Assembly (NCBI GenBank): GCA_022539475.1 | Contig: VCMS01000013.1 | Location: forward strand, 62,001 to 126,000 | Source: Gracilaria domingensis | Taxonomy: Eukaryota; Rhodophyta; Florideophyceae; Gracilariales; Gracilariaceae | Direction of reading: 5' to 3' | DNA length: 64,000 bases | In this document: positions 10,414 through 20,118 of the stretch, piece after piece | Layout: every line of letters begins with the position of its first letter | Position numbering within the stretch: position 1 is the first letter of the stretch | The notes under the pieces: model-generated | Seen by the model: only the letters and a program-made list of their open reading frames with translations | What the model was told of the DNA's origin: nothing | The model's database searches: none | Made by a program: the position numbers and the translations under genes

Positions 10414-11628
10414 TTGAAAGGTTTGTTTCGACGTTCGGAGAGGGCCGAACAGTGCCAAACCTGCAGAAGGTACATGTGTATCCGCATCCCAGCTAGTCCA
10501 GATTACATCTCCTACATGAGGGATCCTCCTACGACAATCCCCACGCCGACCCGAAAACCATCTTCGTTATTTCCCAGTGCACCGTGGTTTCGATCGTTGG
10601 CGTTCACAACTTCATGGCTTCCCCTAAATACGAAGTTTCGCAGTATGTGCCAATCTTCGAAGATTTGCCGTTCAAGGGCTCGCGAGCGGAAACATGTTGT
10701 TCGTGACGAAACAATTTCAATGAGATGGACACCGAGCGGTCTGCTACGTGAAGCTGTGGATCTTAAAAAGATGGAGATTGAGCTCATGGAGTCCACTCTT
10801 CAAGAACGACCAGACCATCCTATCAATATGTGTCGTTCTTTCTATGCACAAAAAACTTCGCATCGTTTCTCGAAAGCTCTCAGAAGACGTGACAGAACAC
10901 TTTCGATTGTTGGTGCAATGAAAAGGTTTCAACCTCCACGTCCTGGCGAAAAAGCGGTCAAAATTGCGGACTTAGAAGATATTGGACGTGAAGCAAGGGC
11001 ACTGAGCGTAACTGGAGTGGATGCCGCCTTCGTCTTCACTGACATGATGCGTTACGGAGTTGAGACCAAGGAATTGGCGAAAGTCACACACGTTTTGAAG
11101 ACTTCAAATGTCGAGCTTGGAATGCCAGTTGCGAGACAAGACGTGATAATTGATGCAGTGCAGATAGCAGAAGCGGTAGTAGCGGGTGCTGCAGCAGTGA
11201 ATATAATTGCTGCAGCGGCGTTACCCGAAATTATGGAGCTTATGAATGCTGCAACCGCAATGGGTATCGAAACTGTTGTTGAATGTCACACAGAATTGGA
11301 AAGAGACTTCGCACTGGAATGTGGAGCAACAATACTTTATCTAACGAACTGGGATCGTTCACGAAACGTATTGGTTCCTAGACATGCGGAGAGGCTGATT
11401 GAGGGTGTTCCACCATGGGTTTTGACAATTGGCGGTGGTGGATTAGTGACCGCACGCGATTGTTGGAGTCTTCTTGACCACGGGTTTAACGGAGTAGTTC
11501 TAGGGACAACTTTGCTTCAGACAAGACGGCTACGCTCGTTTACAGCAGAGATTCGTTCTCAGAAGCGAGAAGCTGGAGATATGTTCGCTGGAGATTTTGA
11601 GACCCCTTTTCAAGCGGAAGCCATGTAG
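10414..11628 (+). CDS. Divergent indole-3-glycerol-phosphate synthase-fold protein (probably not catalytic)
   Basis: The C-terminal 270 residues follow the TrpC (beta/alpha)8 order: VGAMKR for IAExKR, then ARQDVIID for LxKDFIID, then AAAVNIIAAAALPEIMELM, VVECHTELE for the LIE strand, and IGGGGLVTARDCWSLLDHGF with VVLGTTLL for the phosphate-binding end. Against the known IGPS active site, the first Glu is Ala, the catalytic Lys of KDF is Gln, and the late E-S-G is G-G-G; the VECH Glu and the Lys of AMKR remain. Loss of the general acid Lys argues against normal synthase activity. The first 115 residues or so are unlike the family; they may be a transit peptide, and Met at MRWTPSG is another possible start. 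The fold could serve another ligand. Confidence 0.7.
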   Translation: MKGLFRRSERAEQCQTCRRYMCIRIPASPDYISYMRDPPTTIPTPTRKPSSLFPSAPWFRSLAFTTSWLPLNTKFRSMCQSSKICRSRARERKHVVRDETISMRWTPSGLLREAVDLKKMEIELMESTLQERPDHPINMCRSFYAQKTSHRFSKALRRRDRTLSIVGAMKRFQPPRPGEKAVKIADLEDIGREARALSVTGVDAAFVFTDMMRYGVETKELAKVTHVLKTSNVELGMPVARQDVIIDAVQIAEAVVAGAAAVNIIAAAALPEIMELMNAATAMGIETVVECHTELERDFALECGATILYLTNWDRSRNVLVPRHAERLIEGVPPWVLTIGGGGLVTARDCWSLLDHGFNGVVLGTTLLQTRRLRSFTAEIRSQKREAGDMFAGDFETPFQAEAM

Positions 11629-12110
11629 TAGTTAGTGCTCTATCCCGTAAAGCGCTACCTGTACCACTTGAACTAAACGGGCACGCCGTGAGCCTTTAAG
11701 ATGGAGTTCGACCATCTGATTCCAAAGATGGATGTAAAATCCCTGTACGTGATTCTGACCTGCTCTAACATTAAATTTATCAAGCAGTAGCTCCTCCTGT
11801 ACCTCTGCAGATGTTCGCAAATGTTGTTGTTGTTGTGTTTATGGAAACGGTGAACTTTCTACTCTTGTAATATATATATCTGCCAGCACGAGCAATATCA
11901 AACTTGACTATGACTAAGCATGGAGGAAAAGCTTTTCCTTTTTGGAGGTTAAGAGTTAAAACTTCCAGAAGAAGCTTGTTGCATGGAGAAACAGTACGTC
12001 GGGCTGGTATTTTCGCTATGTTTCAAAACGTTCTCACCAAAGACATTGCCACGCTCGAAATGCCGCGGCCACCACCCCTTAAGTGCAAATAGTGCGAGGG
12101 GCAGACCAAA
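11629..12110. other. Convergent intergenic stretch
   Basis: Between the 3' ends of the IGPS-like and IspF-HisE genes. Short open frames only. A TTG microsatellite lies near 11825. No gene is supported. Confidence 0.4.
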
Positions 12111-13199
12111 TCATTCTGTGCGAGAGGCTTTCTCAACAATCCCGCTTGTTCCTTCCCTGCGCTTCAGCTCTGACCATACATCTTTTGGTTTCACGCCTAG
12201 GTCTGCCCATAGTACCATGAGATGATACAGCAGATCTGCACTTTCGTTGATCACACCGCTTGAGTTTCCCCCACTTCCTTCTATCGCAACCTCAACACCT
12301 TCCTCTCCAACTTTTTGTGCGATCTTCTGGAGACCTTTCGAGAAAAGCTTTGCCGTCCATGACGACGATGGATCTGCTCCTTTTCGCCCTTCCACAGTAT
12401 CGTATAGTTTCTGTATAGGACATGAGCTTTCATGCTCTAAAGTAACATCTTGTATTGTAGACACGCGCTGCCTAATTGTCCCAAGCAGAGAATCGGTGAT
12501 AGATTCGGCTTCGCTGAGAGGCGTAGCCGAAAATGCTTCAGCCGTTGATTGTCCCCCTTGCTCATCTTCAGAAAGTAGCATCGTCACGGCGTGTACGGAA
12601 ACAGCTCTGTTCTCCCCTATTGCGTCAACCTTCTCATGTGTTTTCGCTTTCACGTTGACGTTTTCAAGATTTGTATGCAACAAGCTTGCAATATTCTCTC
12701 TAATGGCAGCCTTGTGTGGTGACAACTTCGGCTTCTCTAATATGATGGTCACATCAACGTTTCCAATTTTGTACCCTTTCTCTTGCATTCGCTCGTAAGC
12801 AGCTTCCATGAATACGTGTGATGCGCAATCCTTGAACCGTGGGTCAGTGTCTGGAAAAAGTTGTCCAATATCTGGAAGAGAAAGAGCTCCTAGAACTGCA
12901 TCAACAACACAGTGATATACAGCATCACCGTCTGAATGACCTGCACAACCTTTATCATGCTTTAGCTCTACCCCTCCGAGAATTAGAGGAAGTCCGGGCT
13001 CCAGGCGGTGTAAATCAAATCCGTGGCCAATTCTGCTCTGACTCATTGTTAAGCCCAATCCCCGTCGACGGCGGGAGCACACAGACGGCTGGATTCGAAA
13101 GGTCGGAAACGTAAGTAACTTATTAGAAGCGTAGTTCACGAATGCCATCTTTGCTCGTAGACTGATCAAAAACACTTGTATAAAACCAGGATTGATCAA
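12111..13199 (-). CDS. IspF-HisE fusion: MEcPP synthase joined to phosphoribosyl-ATP pyrophosphohydrolase
   Basis: A 362-residue single-exon protein with two enzyme domains. Residues about 53-212 are 2-C-methyl-D-erythritol 2,4-cyclodiphosphate synthase (MEP isoprenoid pathway): GHGFDLHRL and GHSDGDAVYH give the Asp-His-His metal site, followed by DIGQLFPDTDPRFKD, EKPKLSPH and NVKAKTHEKVDAIGE. Residues about 235-355 are a HisE-type MazG-like phosphatase of histidine biosynthesis: SWTAKLFSKGLQKIAQKVG then EEGVEVAIE, NESADLLYHLMVLWADLG and LKRREGTSG; the E-E-x-x-E and E-S-A-D-L-L-Y-H residues are intact. HisE is usually fused to HisI, not to IspF. The first 50 residues, rich in Ser, Arg and Phe, look like a plastid transit peptide; Met18 is an alternative start. 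Both pathways are plastidial in algae. Confidence 0.9.
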   Translation of the reverse strand: MINPGFIQVFLISLRAKMAFVNYASNKLLTFPTFRIQPSVCSRRRRGLGLTMSQSRIGHGFDLHRLEPGLPLILGGVELKHDKGCAGHSDGDAVYHCVVDAVLGALSLPDIGQLFPDTDPRFKDCASHVFMEAAYERMQEKGYKIGNVDVTIILEKPKLSPHKAAIRENIASLLHTNLENVNVKAKTHEKVDAIGENRAVSVHAVTMLLSEDEQGGQSTAEAFSATPLSEAESITDSLLGTIRQRVSTIQDVTLEHESSCPIQKLYDTVEGRKGADPSSSWTAKLFSKGLQKIAQKVGEEGVEVAIEGSGGNSSGVINESADLLYHLMVLWADLGVKPKDVWSELKRREGTSGIVEKASRTE

Positions 13200-13780
13200 C
13201 AGAATCGAAAAAAAACTGCCGTTGCAAGTGGTAGAAGAAGATTAGATGAGACCAAAAGCGCTTTCAATTCTATCATGCAATCACAACAGGTTTCAAAGAA
13301 GCAAGCTCCGAACTTCGGAGTCCGAAGCACACAATCGGGCAAGAGGAAAATCTGGTTAATATGGATCCTACAATATTGCTTGACGAAAATACTTCGCGTC
13401 GTCTTGGAGATCGGTTCAACGCTATATGTGTACACGATTCTCAAATTCAGAGCTTTGAGAATATGCGCCGTGTCACAGTCACACGTCACACGGCCGCACA
13501 GTCGTGATTTCCCTAGTCTAGAGAAACGAGGTTCGTACAACATGAACTTCACAGTGTGAAGTTCACGCAACCCAGTCTTCTTTCTCTGTTCGTGTACGAA
13601 GGGCATTACAGCACCTTTCAAGCTCTAAATCCAACTTGTATCTCGCTAATTGCTTCGGATCAAACCCGAAGCGTCAACTACAGCAGAAACTGAATGTTCA
13701 GTCTTTACGATCAGAGGTAACTTCTATCCACCTATAACCGTGAAGAGGCTTTTATTTGCTTTGAAGCAAGGGGAAAAAGC
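13200..13780. promoter_or_regulatory. Divergent promoter region with palindrome
   Basis: Between the divergent starts of the IspF-HisE and spermidine synthase genes. It contains a perfect palindrome at 13543-13565. No gene is recognised. Confidence 0.45.
13543..13565. repeat. Perfect 23-nt palindrome, single-base centre
   Basis: Arms of 11 bases (13543-13553 and 13555-13565) around one G. The centre is TTCACAGTGTGAA, sharing the ACA-N-TGT core seen in several other intergenic palindromes here. Confidence 0.85.
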
Positions 13781-14656
13781 ATGGAATGTAACAGTTTCGA
13801 GATGATAAAGGATGGATGGTTCATGGAAAGAGGCTCCTTATGGCCTGGGCAGGCTATGAGTCTGGAGGTTGAAGAGGTACTAGAGCACTTCAAATCAAAA
13901 TATCAGGAAGTCTTAGTCTTCAAGTCAAAATCCTATGGTAATGTTCTTGTTCTTGACGGAGTTATTCAATGCACAGAACGAGATGAGTTTGCTTACCAAG
14001 AAATGATTGCTCATATACCTCTCTTCTCCCACCCGAACCCTGAAAATGTTCTAATTGTCGGTGGAGGTGATGGTGGTGTTATGAGAGAAGTACTAAAACA
14101 TCCTAGTGTGAAGAAAATTGTGCTGTGCGAAATTGATGAGAAAGTGATCGAAGTGTCGAAGAAATACCTACCGAGTATGGCTTTATCATTCTCAAGTGAA
14201 AGAACGGAAGTGTTGAATATGGACGGTTTGGAATTCATGAAAGGCCGAAAAGAGGAGTTTGACGTTATCATCACCGACTCTTCAGATCCTATAGGGCCAG
14301 CCGAAACTCTGTTTGGGATGGAATACTATGAAATTATGCACCAGAGTCTAAAGCCTGGAGGTTTGATTTGTTCTCAAGGCGAATGCATGTGGCTACATGC
14401 CAACCTCATTCAGCCGCTTATCTGGTCATGCAGGAGATTATATGCCGTAGTAGAATATGCATATACAACGATTCCAACCTATCCTTCTGGACAAATTGGA
14501 TTCATTCTGTGTTCGAAAGATGAGAATACAAAGTTCAGGGTGCCTTTGCGAAAGCCAATGGAAAATATGATGGAAAAGTTGCGGTATTACAATACTGAGA
14601 TACATTCAGCAGCATTTGTGCTTCCAAACTTCGCAAGGAAAGCTATTCTTTCGTAA
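13781..14656 (+). CDS. Spermidine synthase
   Basis: 291 residues, full family length. It transfers an aminopropyl group from decarboxylated S-adenosylmethionine to putrescine, giving spermidine. An N-terminal beta-domain ([20 protein letters not shown]) precedes the Rossmann-like core with [20 protein letters not shown], the nucleotide motif [18 protein letters not shown], the acidic strand end [16 protein letters not shown], and the catalytic [13 protein letters not shown] with its Asp. The C-terminal [18 protein letters not shown] is also typical. Unlike plant putrescine N-methyltransferases the catalytic Asp residues are all kept. No targeting extension is seen, so it is likely cytosolic. 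Confidence 0.95.
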   Translation: MECNSFEMIKDGWFMERGSLWPGQAMSLEVEEVLEHFKSKYQEVLVFKSKSYGNVLVLDGVIQCTERDEFAYQEMIAHIPLFSHPNPENVLIVGGGDGGVMREVLKHPSVKKIVLCEIDEKVIEVSKKYLPSMALSFSSERTEVLNMDGLEFMKGRKEEFDVIITDSSDPIGPAETLFGMEYYEIMHQSLKPGGLICSQGECMWLHANLIQPLIWSCRRLYAVVEYAYTTIPTYPSGQIGFILCSKDENTKFRVPLRKPMENMMEKLRYYNTEIHSAAFVLPNFARKAILS

Positions 14657-16528
14657 TCCTCCAACGATGTTTTATCTGCTCTTCAATCAAGTCAAAACCA
14701 AACCTGGGAGAGAAGATCTCCGTTTGAAGTTTAAAGTTAGATAGAAGATATTGCAAACGATTGCGCACAGCTGCCTGAATCAGCCATAACCAGGGCCCGG
14801 GTCCCTTGTCTAAGGACGCTAGGCACAAAATAGACAACCTCACTCTATCTCTATCTCTTGTTTTTGTTTTAGTAATCTTTATCAACAACACAACATGAGA
14901 GCATTATTCTGTCAGCAGCGGCGGGTACTCCAAATCTTACTGACCTAATAAACTCACGTGGTCTAGGCACGGGATTTAAACGAACAACGTATGAGGCATT
15001 TTGTTGCTTCAAGGGACAGTTGTTGCTTCCCGCTTCATAAAATATGGAGGCATTCAGCTCTGTACCGTATTCGACTCAATTGACGCGGAACACCGCGCCA
15101 CGCAATCTGCCAGCTTTCCGGGTCGCCCTTACGGACCTGGGTAGTGTGTGATGCCAGTTTGGCTGCACATCCGCAGTAGATCACGGACCCGTCGACGATT
15201 CTACCGCTGTCTCCCTGAACCTTTTCCTCCTGGGAAGTGGTCCAAAGGAGTTAGTACACAAGGTGAACTCACCGTCTTCGTGAGAAGAACTTCACTGGGA
15301 TCGGATGAGCGTGTAGGTTACGCCCCGGTTCCATAACTGGTCTGGTCGATGACATGATGGTGGTTTCGAAGGAGGCCATCAACCGCTTCTGTGGCAGCCA
15401 ACGTAATACATGCGAAGCTTGTTACGGTGTGCCTTTCTGCTGACGATCTCTAGAGGTTGAATGAAGAGATATGAGAAGGCGAAGGCGATAGTCGATGGTA
15501 ACTAAACGGTACTGCGGTGCAAAACACCTTCGGGACCCAACACTTTCTTGATGCGGTCCAGTGAGTGTAGCACGAGTACTGATTTGTCGCTTGTGAGAAC
15601 ATAGGAGCGTTATAGGTTATTCAGGTCTTAGCGAAACTCCGAGAACGAACAATCGCTGCTTACATTTCGTGAAACAGATATAAATCTTTTCTGCCTAGTT
15701 TACGAAATTGATTCTTGTTCACAATCAAAGTTGAAAGCTCGCCCTCTTTTGACAAACACCGGTCAAAGAGAGATTTTCAAGCGAGTATGGTCTTCCCGTC
15801 GGACTGAAAACGAAGGTGGCTTGTTTGTCTTCCCTTTTAACCAGAAATCCTCTGTTCGCGGTAAGATACGAATGTAGCAATCCGTACGACGAGCGATAGA
15901 CATAAGCACTGTACCCTGATCAAACCTCGTCCTTCAACTACCGTCGTATCTACGAAGCATACCGGGGTAGATCCATTCTGACGTTTGTGCAAGAAGGATT
16001 CGCCAATATGGCGCAGACGAGACAGAAATTCTAATCTGTTCAATCCCAGAATGGGATTGAACAGATCCCATTCTGGGATTGAACAGATTCAAAAACGCCT
16101 GCATAATTTTGAACCTTCCCAAGGGATGTAAGACTACTGCGGGCAAGCTACAACGGTACCAATTAGTGAGGCTCTACCTTCGTAAGAGTACAAGGGCGCT
16201 TCACCTGTGCTAGTCGCGCTCTTGATAAATACCTGTATATGTCCGCTGCATTAATCTGTTACCGCAACAGTCTTTCTGTCTTTCACCCGGCGGTCATAGA
16301 GCTCTTGACATGTTGCATGTTTCTAGTGCTCAGTGACAAGTCCTCTGCTGATGTTTTGAACTGAGACGTAACGAGTCCAAAAACCTGCAAGCACACAATT
16401 TCAGATCATTGCTCCATACAGTACAACTGTGCGTGACCGACAGACTGCATTTTTCTCGCCTGGGTCGAACCGGAGGAGTAATCCGTGGTGTCGCGATATT
16501 CAGAGTGAACAGCAGAGTGTGAGCGAAG
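14657..16528. other. 1.9-kb gene-free stretch
   Basis: No gene is recognised on either strand. It holds the 3' region of spermidine synthase, the promoter of PEX19 and a long inverted repeat at 16033-16089. Confidence 0.45.
16033..16089. repeat. Inverted repeat with perfect 24-base arms
   Basis: Arms 16033-16056 and 16066-16089 are exact reverse complements with a 9-base loop. The loop sequence repeats part of the right arm, so a direct repeat is embedded as well. There is no T tract, so it does not look like a bacterial-type terminator. Confidence 0.9.
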
Positions 16529-17299
16529 ATGGATGACACGGAGCTTGACGGTATTCTAGATGGAGCACTAGAAGCATTTGACAATGTGCAAGATGGTTCT
16601 TCGGCACCCTCTAGAGCAACAGAACAATCGGACGTAGAAGAAATAGCGCGAGACGTAGCTCCAGACCAGGCGATACCAGAAGAAAGTGGAACCAGGTCCC
16701 CCGTGCGAGATGATGAAACTGGAAAAGCTCTAGAAGAGGCGTTGAAAGCTCTGCGTGAGTTGGGAGTCGGCGAAGATCAAGGAAGAGAAGAAGTACATGA
16801 AGAAGATATGAAGTTAGTGGAAGAATTCATGACCAGTTTGTCATCGTCTCTTGGCAATCTTGCCCCACAAAATGCATTCGATGATCAACCGCGTGGTGCA
16901 GCACACGCGAGTGAAGCAGAACACGTGAATGGTGGGCGTCCGGAAGTGGAGAAGCTCGTGGACACCATCGTAGGCCAACTGCTTTCAGAAGATGTTTTGA
17001 AGCTGCCAATGATGCACATGCGGACCGCCTACGAAGAATGGCTCCCCAACAACCTGGAATCGTTATCGGCAGAAGAGCGAGAGCGGTATACCAAACAGCA
17101 AGATTTAGTGCGGCAGATATGCGCAAAGTATGAAGCCAAAGCGGATTCGGCAGAGATCATGGAGCTTCTATCCAAAATGCAGGACACCGGATCACCCCCA
17201 GACGCAGTGTTACAAAATCTGGATTCCGCAGCACCTGGTTCGCCGTCCTTTCAAGCTTCCGATATCGAGAAGTTTGGTGACATGTGCCCGATGCAATAA
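16529..17299 (+). CDS. PEX19: PEX19 peroxisomal membrane-protein chaperone
   Basis: 256 residues. It chaperones newly made peroxisomal membrane proteins and docks on PEX3. The acidic N-terminus has the PEX3-binding helix ELDGILDGALEAFDNV. The C-terminal half has the family's cargo-binding helices (VDTIVGQLLSEDVLKLPMMH, EEWLPNNLESLSAEERERY, ICAKYE). It ends in CPMQ, a farnesylation CaaX box that is a hallmark of PEX19. The middle segment is longer and more acidic than in yeast, as often seen. Single exon. Confidence 0.93.
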   Translation: MDDTELDGILDGALEAFDNVQDGSSAPSRATEQSDVEEIARDVAPDQAIPEESGTRSPVRDDETGKALEEALKALRELGVGEDQGREEVHEEDMKLVEEFMTSLSSSLGNLAPQNAFDDQPRGAAHASEAEHVNGGRPEVEKLVDTIVGQLLSEDVLKLPMMHMRTAYEEWLPNNLESLSAEERERYTKQQDLVRQICAKYEAKADSAEIMELLSKMQDTGSPPDAVLQNLDSAAPGSPSFQASDIEKFGDMCPMQ

Positions 17300-17699
17300 C
17301 ACTCTTAGTGCTTACTTTTGGCAAATAGGCGTTGCCGTGTCACAGTTTTTGGTAGCAGTTTCCGTATCTGCTCGAGAAAGCCGATAACAAAGGTGCACGT
17401 AATCACACAAGCTTCACCGAATGGCCAAAACAAAAGTCAGTACCTTTGGTACCGACGGTGCATAGTAGATAACTGGCAAGCTATTTATTTTGAGGGCAAG
17501 CTTAGATACATGGCGCGTGGTCGCAGAGTGGAGACGCCTAGCTTGACGGTTACCAGCCGAATGTAACCAACTGCATTCCACCGCGATCACTGAGGTTAAG
17601 GCATGTGTTATTCTTCCGCTCAAGGTAAGATTGGTAAGCGAGGAGCGCGGGTTTGTTGATTCGACACACGAAACAGAGTGACATATGCGACGTTGAGCT

Positions 17700-18409
17700 T
17701 CAAATATATGGGGGACCGTCCTGGAAGTAATCGTCGATAGCTGTGTACACGTAGTCTTCATACTGCGCTCGAATAGCACGCTCATACGCCCATGGTATGA
17801 GGCGACCATCTCCATCACACTAAGACATTGAAACAAATTAGTTAGCCCAACACGTGAGGAAGCACGGCGGATGCACATTGAGTTGTATTGACTTACATGG
17901 TTGCATTGAAGAAAGCCTTTCTCATTGCACATTGGGCAACTTTTGTGTGAGGACGCAGCAGCTGCAGATGGCAACGAACCGACGGTATAACAATTGGCAC
18001 AAGGGAGCTTTCCTCTGCCCCTGCAATAAGGGCACTGCTTTCGCTCCTTGGATTTGTGACGTTGAACCTCCAAGGTGATGATTGTTCCCATGACACCGAC
18101 TGTTCCACCGGCAAACGCGGCGGTAAGCTCGTTTACAGTGGGGCCGATAACGACGCCCTTGAGACTTTCTAGGAACACCAAACCAGTTCCGACAGAAGTG
18201 GGATCAACCGCCATGGAAGGGGCGGCGCTTGTGGAATTGTGCCGCCGACGGCAACAACGAGAGTGGCGGGCGTTACATGGGGCTGGTAGCCGACTGATGT
18301 GTGCGGGAGCCGCGAAGGACGGAGTGGGCACATGGGTTGGAGCCATTGCGGTGACGGAGAAACGCTGCCACATCGGCGCCACGAGATTTGCATGTGGCGG
18401 CGATGACAC
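17700..18409 (-). CDS. ORANGE-like plastid zinc-finger protein
   Basis: Exon 1 is 18409-17897 and exon 2 is 17819-17700, joined over a 77-base GTAAGT...TTAG intron (17820-17896) in phase 0, giving 210 residues. After a Ser/Pro/Arg-rich transit-like N-terminus comes a hydrophobic pair (GLVFLESLKGVVIGP and AAFAGGTVGVMGTIITLEV), then DnaJ-type cysteine repeats: CPYCRGRGKLPCANC, and CPMCNEKGFLQCNHCDGDGR across the splice. This matches the plant ORANGE family, which stabilises phytoene synthase and helps carotenoid and plastid biogenesis. The second half of the zinc finger exists only in the spliced form, which supports the intron. The single-exon reading of 331 residues is not real past the donor. 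Confidence 0.8.
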
Positions 18410-18897
18410 TGTTTTTGTGTGGGGAGGCGCGGCGGGCGAGTGGAGTTGCGCGCACGTGGCGGTTCATCCGCGCCGATTCCGCTGCGCCGATTCACTGGGT
18501 CGGATTGGCACTCTCCAAACGGCACAGCCAACCAGGCGCCGCCAAGCGTGCAGCGCGCACGCCATCCGCCACGGGCGGCGCGCCACGGCCAACCACGGCG
18601 CGCCAGGTGCTGCAGGCTCGGCAACAACTGCAGATACGCGCGCGATCTGCGCGCAGCGCGTGAGGTCAGGCGCCGGCTGGGTCACTTGCGGCGCGCCGCG
18701 TTTCAAACGCGGCCCGATTTGGGCTGTCGTGTGACTGCACGGCCCTTCACCGTTCCGCTTGCGCGTGTCAAGTCACCCGCTGCACCCCAGTCACTGGCCG
18801 CTGCGCCAGCGGATTCGTAACCAGGCTCCGCCTTTAAGAAGCGCCCCGCCTGCGCCTTTCGTGTGCGGAAAGCGGTTCCAACGCGCAGCATCGCACC
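18410..18897. promoter_or_regulatory. Divergent promoter region, GCGC-rich
   Basis: Between the divergent starts of the ORANGE-like and Gfo/Idh/MocA genes. 18530-18720 is a GCGC-rich island like the one at 7680-7990. Open frames here reflect composition and are not called. Confidence 0.5.
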
Positions 18898-20118
18898 ATG
18901 ACTGCCTTCGTGCCGTCCTCCTTCTCGTCGCAATGGATTCGCCCCTCGACCGCCCACCCCAACCGCTCGCACACGGCGTTGCGCCCGCGCTCCGCCCGCA
19001 ATGCGTCGCTCACTATGTCCATCCCGGTGCCCAAGGAGTCGTTGAAGGCCATTACTCCCACCGATGACGAGCCTCGTCTCAACATTGGAATCATTGGCGC
19101 CGGGCGCATTGGTCAAGTGCACGCTGACAACATTACCTTCCGACTGCGCAATGCCAACCTCGTGGGCGTATCGTCCGGTTCCAAGTTGCTGGCGGAGCAA
19201 TGCTCTCTCGCTCACGGTTGTCAGCCGTACTACGATTATCACGAGCTCATCGATAATCCCGCCGTCGATGCCGTTTGCATTTGCTCTGCCTCCAATCAGC
19301 ACACCACGCAAATCATCGCCGCCGCTCGAGCTGGTAAGCACATCTTCTGCGAGAAACCGATTGATACTTCCTTGGATGTAATTGATGAGGCTCTGGTAGA
19401 GGTGCGAAAGGCTGGCGTCAAACTTCAGGTTGGCTTCAATCGTCGCTTCGATCAGAACTACCGTCGTGTGCGAAAGGCCATCGAAAACAACGAAATCGGC
19501 AACCCGCAGATCATGCACATTGTCAGCAGAGATCCCTCTCCTCCTCCGATTGAATATGTCAAGAACTCTGGAGGTATCTGGATGGACTGCAGCATCCACG
19601 ACATGGACATGGCGCGCTTTCTCATCGGCTCTGAAGTTGAAGACGTGTACACCCTCGGCGCCGTCAACATAAACCCAGAGATTGAAGAGTACGGTGACGT
19701 CGACACTAGCATTGTAACTCTTCGCTTCAAGAACGGCGTCATCGGGAGCATCGACAACTCCCGCCAAGCTGTGTACGGTTATGATCAGAGATGCGAAGTT
19801 CTTGGTTCAGGCGGTTCCATCCATATCAACAACAACTATCAGAACTCTGCTGTCATATCCAATTCGGCAGCTGTGATGCGTGATTTGCCTCTCAATTTCT
19901 TCATGGATCGCTATACTGATTCTTTCATTGTTGAACTCAATGAGTTTTGTGATGCTGTATTGCACGACAAACCTGTCCCGTGTACCGGACTTGACGGACG
20001 CGCGCCCGTGGTCATTGCCTTGGCCGCTAAGAAATCCTTCCAGGAAAGACGACCGGTCAGGATTTCGGAAGTGGATCAGCCGCTCCCGGCGGAATTAGTT
20101 GGCTGGGATGGTCAGTAG
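18898..20118 (+). CDS. Gfo/Idh/MocA oxidoreductase, myo-inositol 2-dehydrogenase-like
   Basis: 406 residues. The NAD-binding Rossmann motif GIIGAGRIGQVHADNI starts near residue 63. EKPIDTSLD gives the family's catalytic E-K-P, and VGFNRRFDQNYRRVRKAIE and SGGIWMDCSIHDMDMARFL follow, with the D-x3-H-D-x-D of inositol dehydrogenases. The likely reaction is NAD-dependent oxidation of myo-inositol to 2-keto-myo-inositol (IolG type), although related sugar substrates cannot be excluded. The first 60 residues, rich in Ser, Arg, Pro and Ala, look like an organelle-targeting peptide; if so the enzyme acts in plastid or mitochondrion. The core resembles bacterial IolG more than animal dihydrodiol dehydrogenase. 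Confidence 0.85.
   Translation: MTAFVPSSFSSQWIRPSTAHPNRSHTALRPRSARNASLTMSIPVPKESLKAITPTDDEPRLNIGIIGAGRIGQVHADNITFRLRNANLVGVSSGSKLLAEQCSLAHGCQPYYDYHELIDNPAVDAVCICSASNQHTTQIIAAARAGKHIFCEKPIDTSLDVIDEALVEVRKAGVKLQVGFNRRFDQNYRRVRKAIENNEIGNPQIMHIVSRDPSPPPIEYVKNSGGIWMDCSIHDMDMARFLIGSEVEDVYTLGAVNINPEIEEYGDVDTSIVTLRFKNGVIGSIDNSRQAVYGYDQRCEVLGSGGSIHINNNYQNSAVISNSAAVMRDLPLNFFMDRYTDSFIVELNEFCDAVLHDKPVPCTGLDGRAPVVIALAAKKSFQERRPVRISEVDQPLPAELVGWDGQ

Noticed and set aside
11640-11725. Possible tRNA: a box-A-like TAGTTCAAGTGG on the minus strand and a T-arm-like stem on the plus strand
   Set aside because: The two signals are on opposite strands and no cloverleaf can be drawn; no acceptor stem pairs.
16033-16089. 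Hairpins as bacterial-type terminators
   Set aside because: The genome is eukaryotic, no T tract follows, and many hairpins lie in promoter regions.
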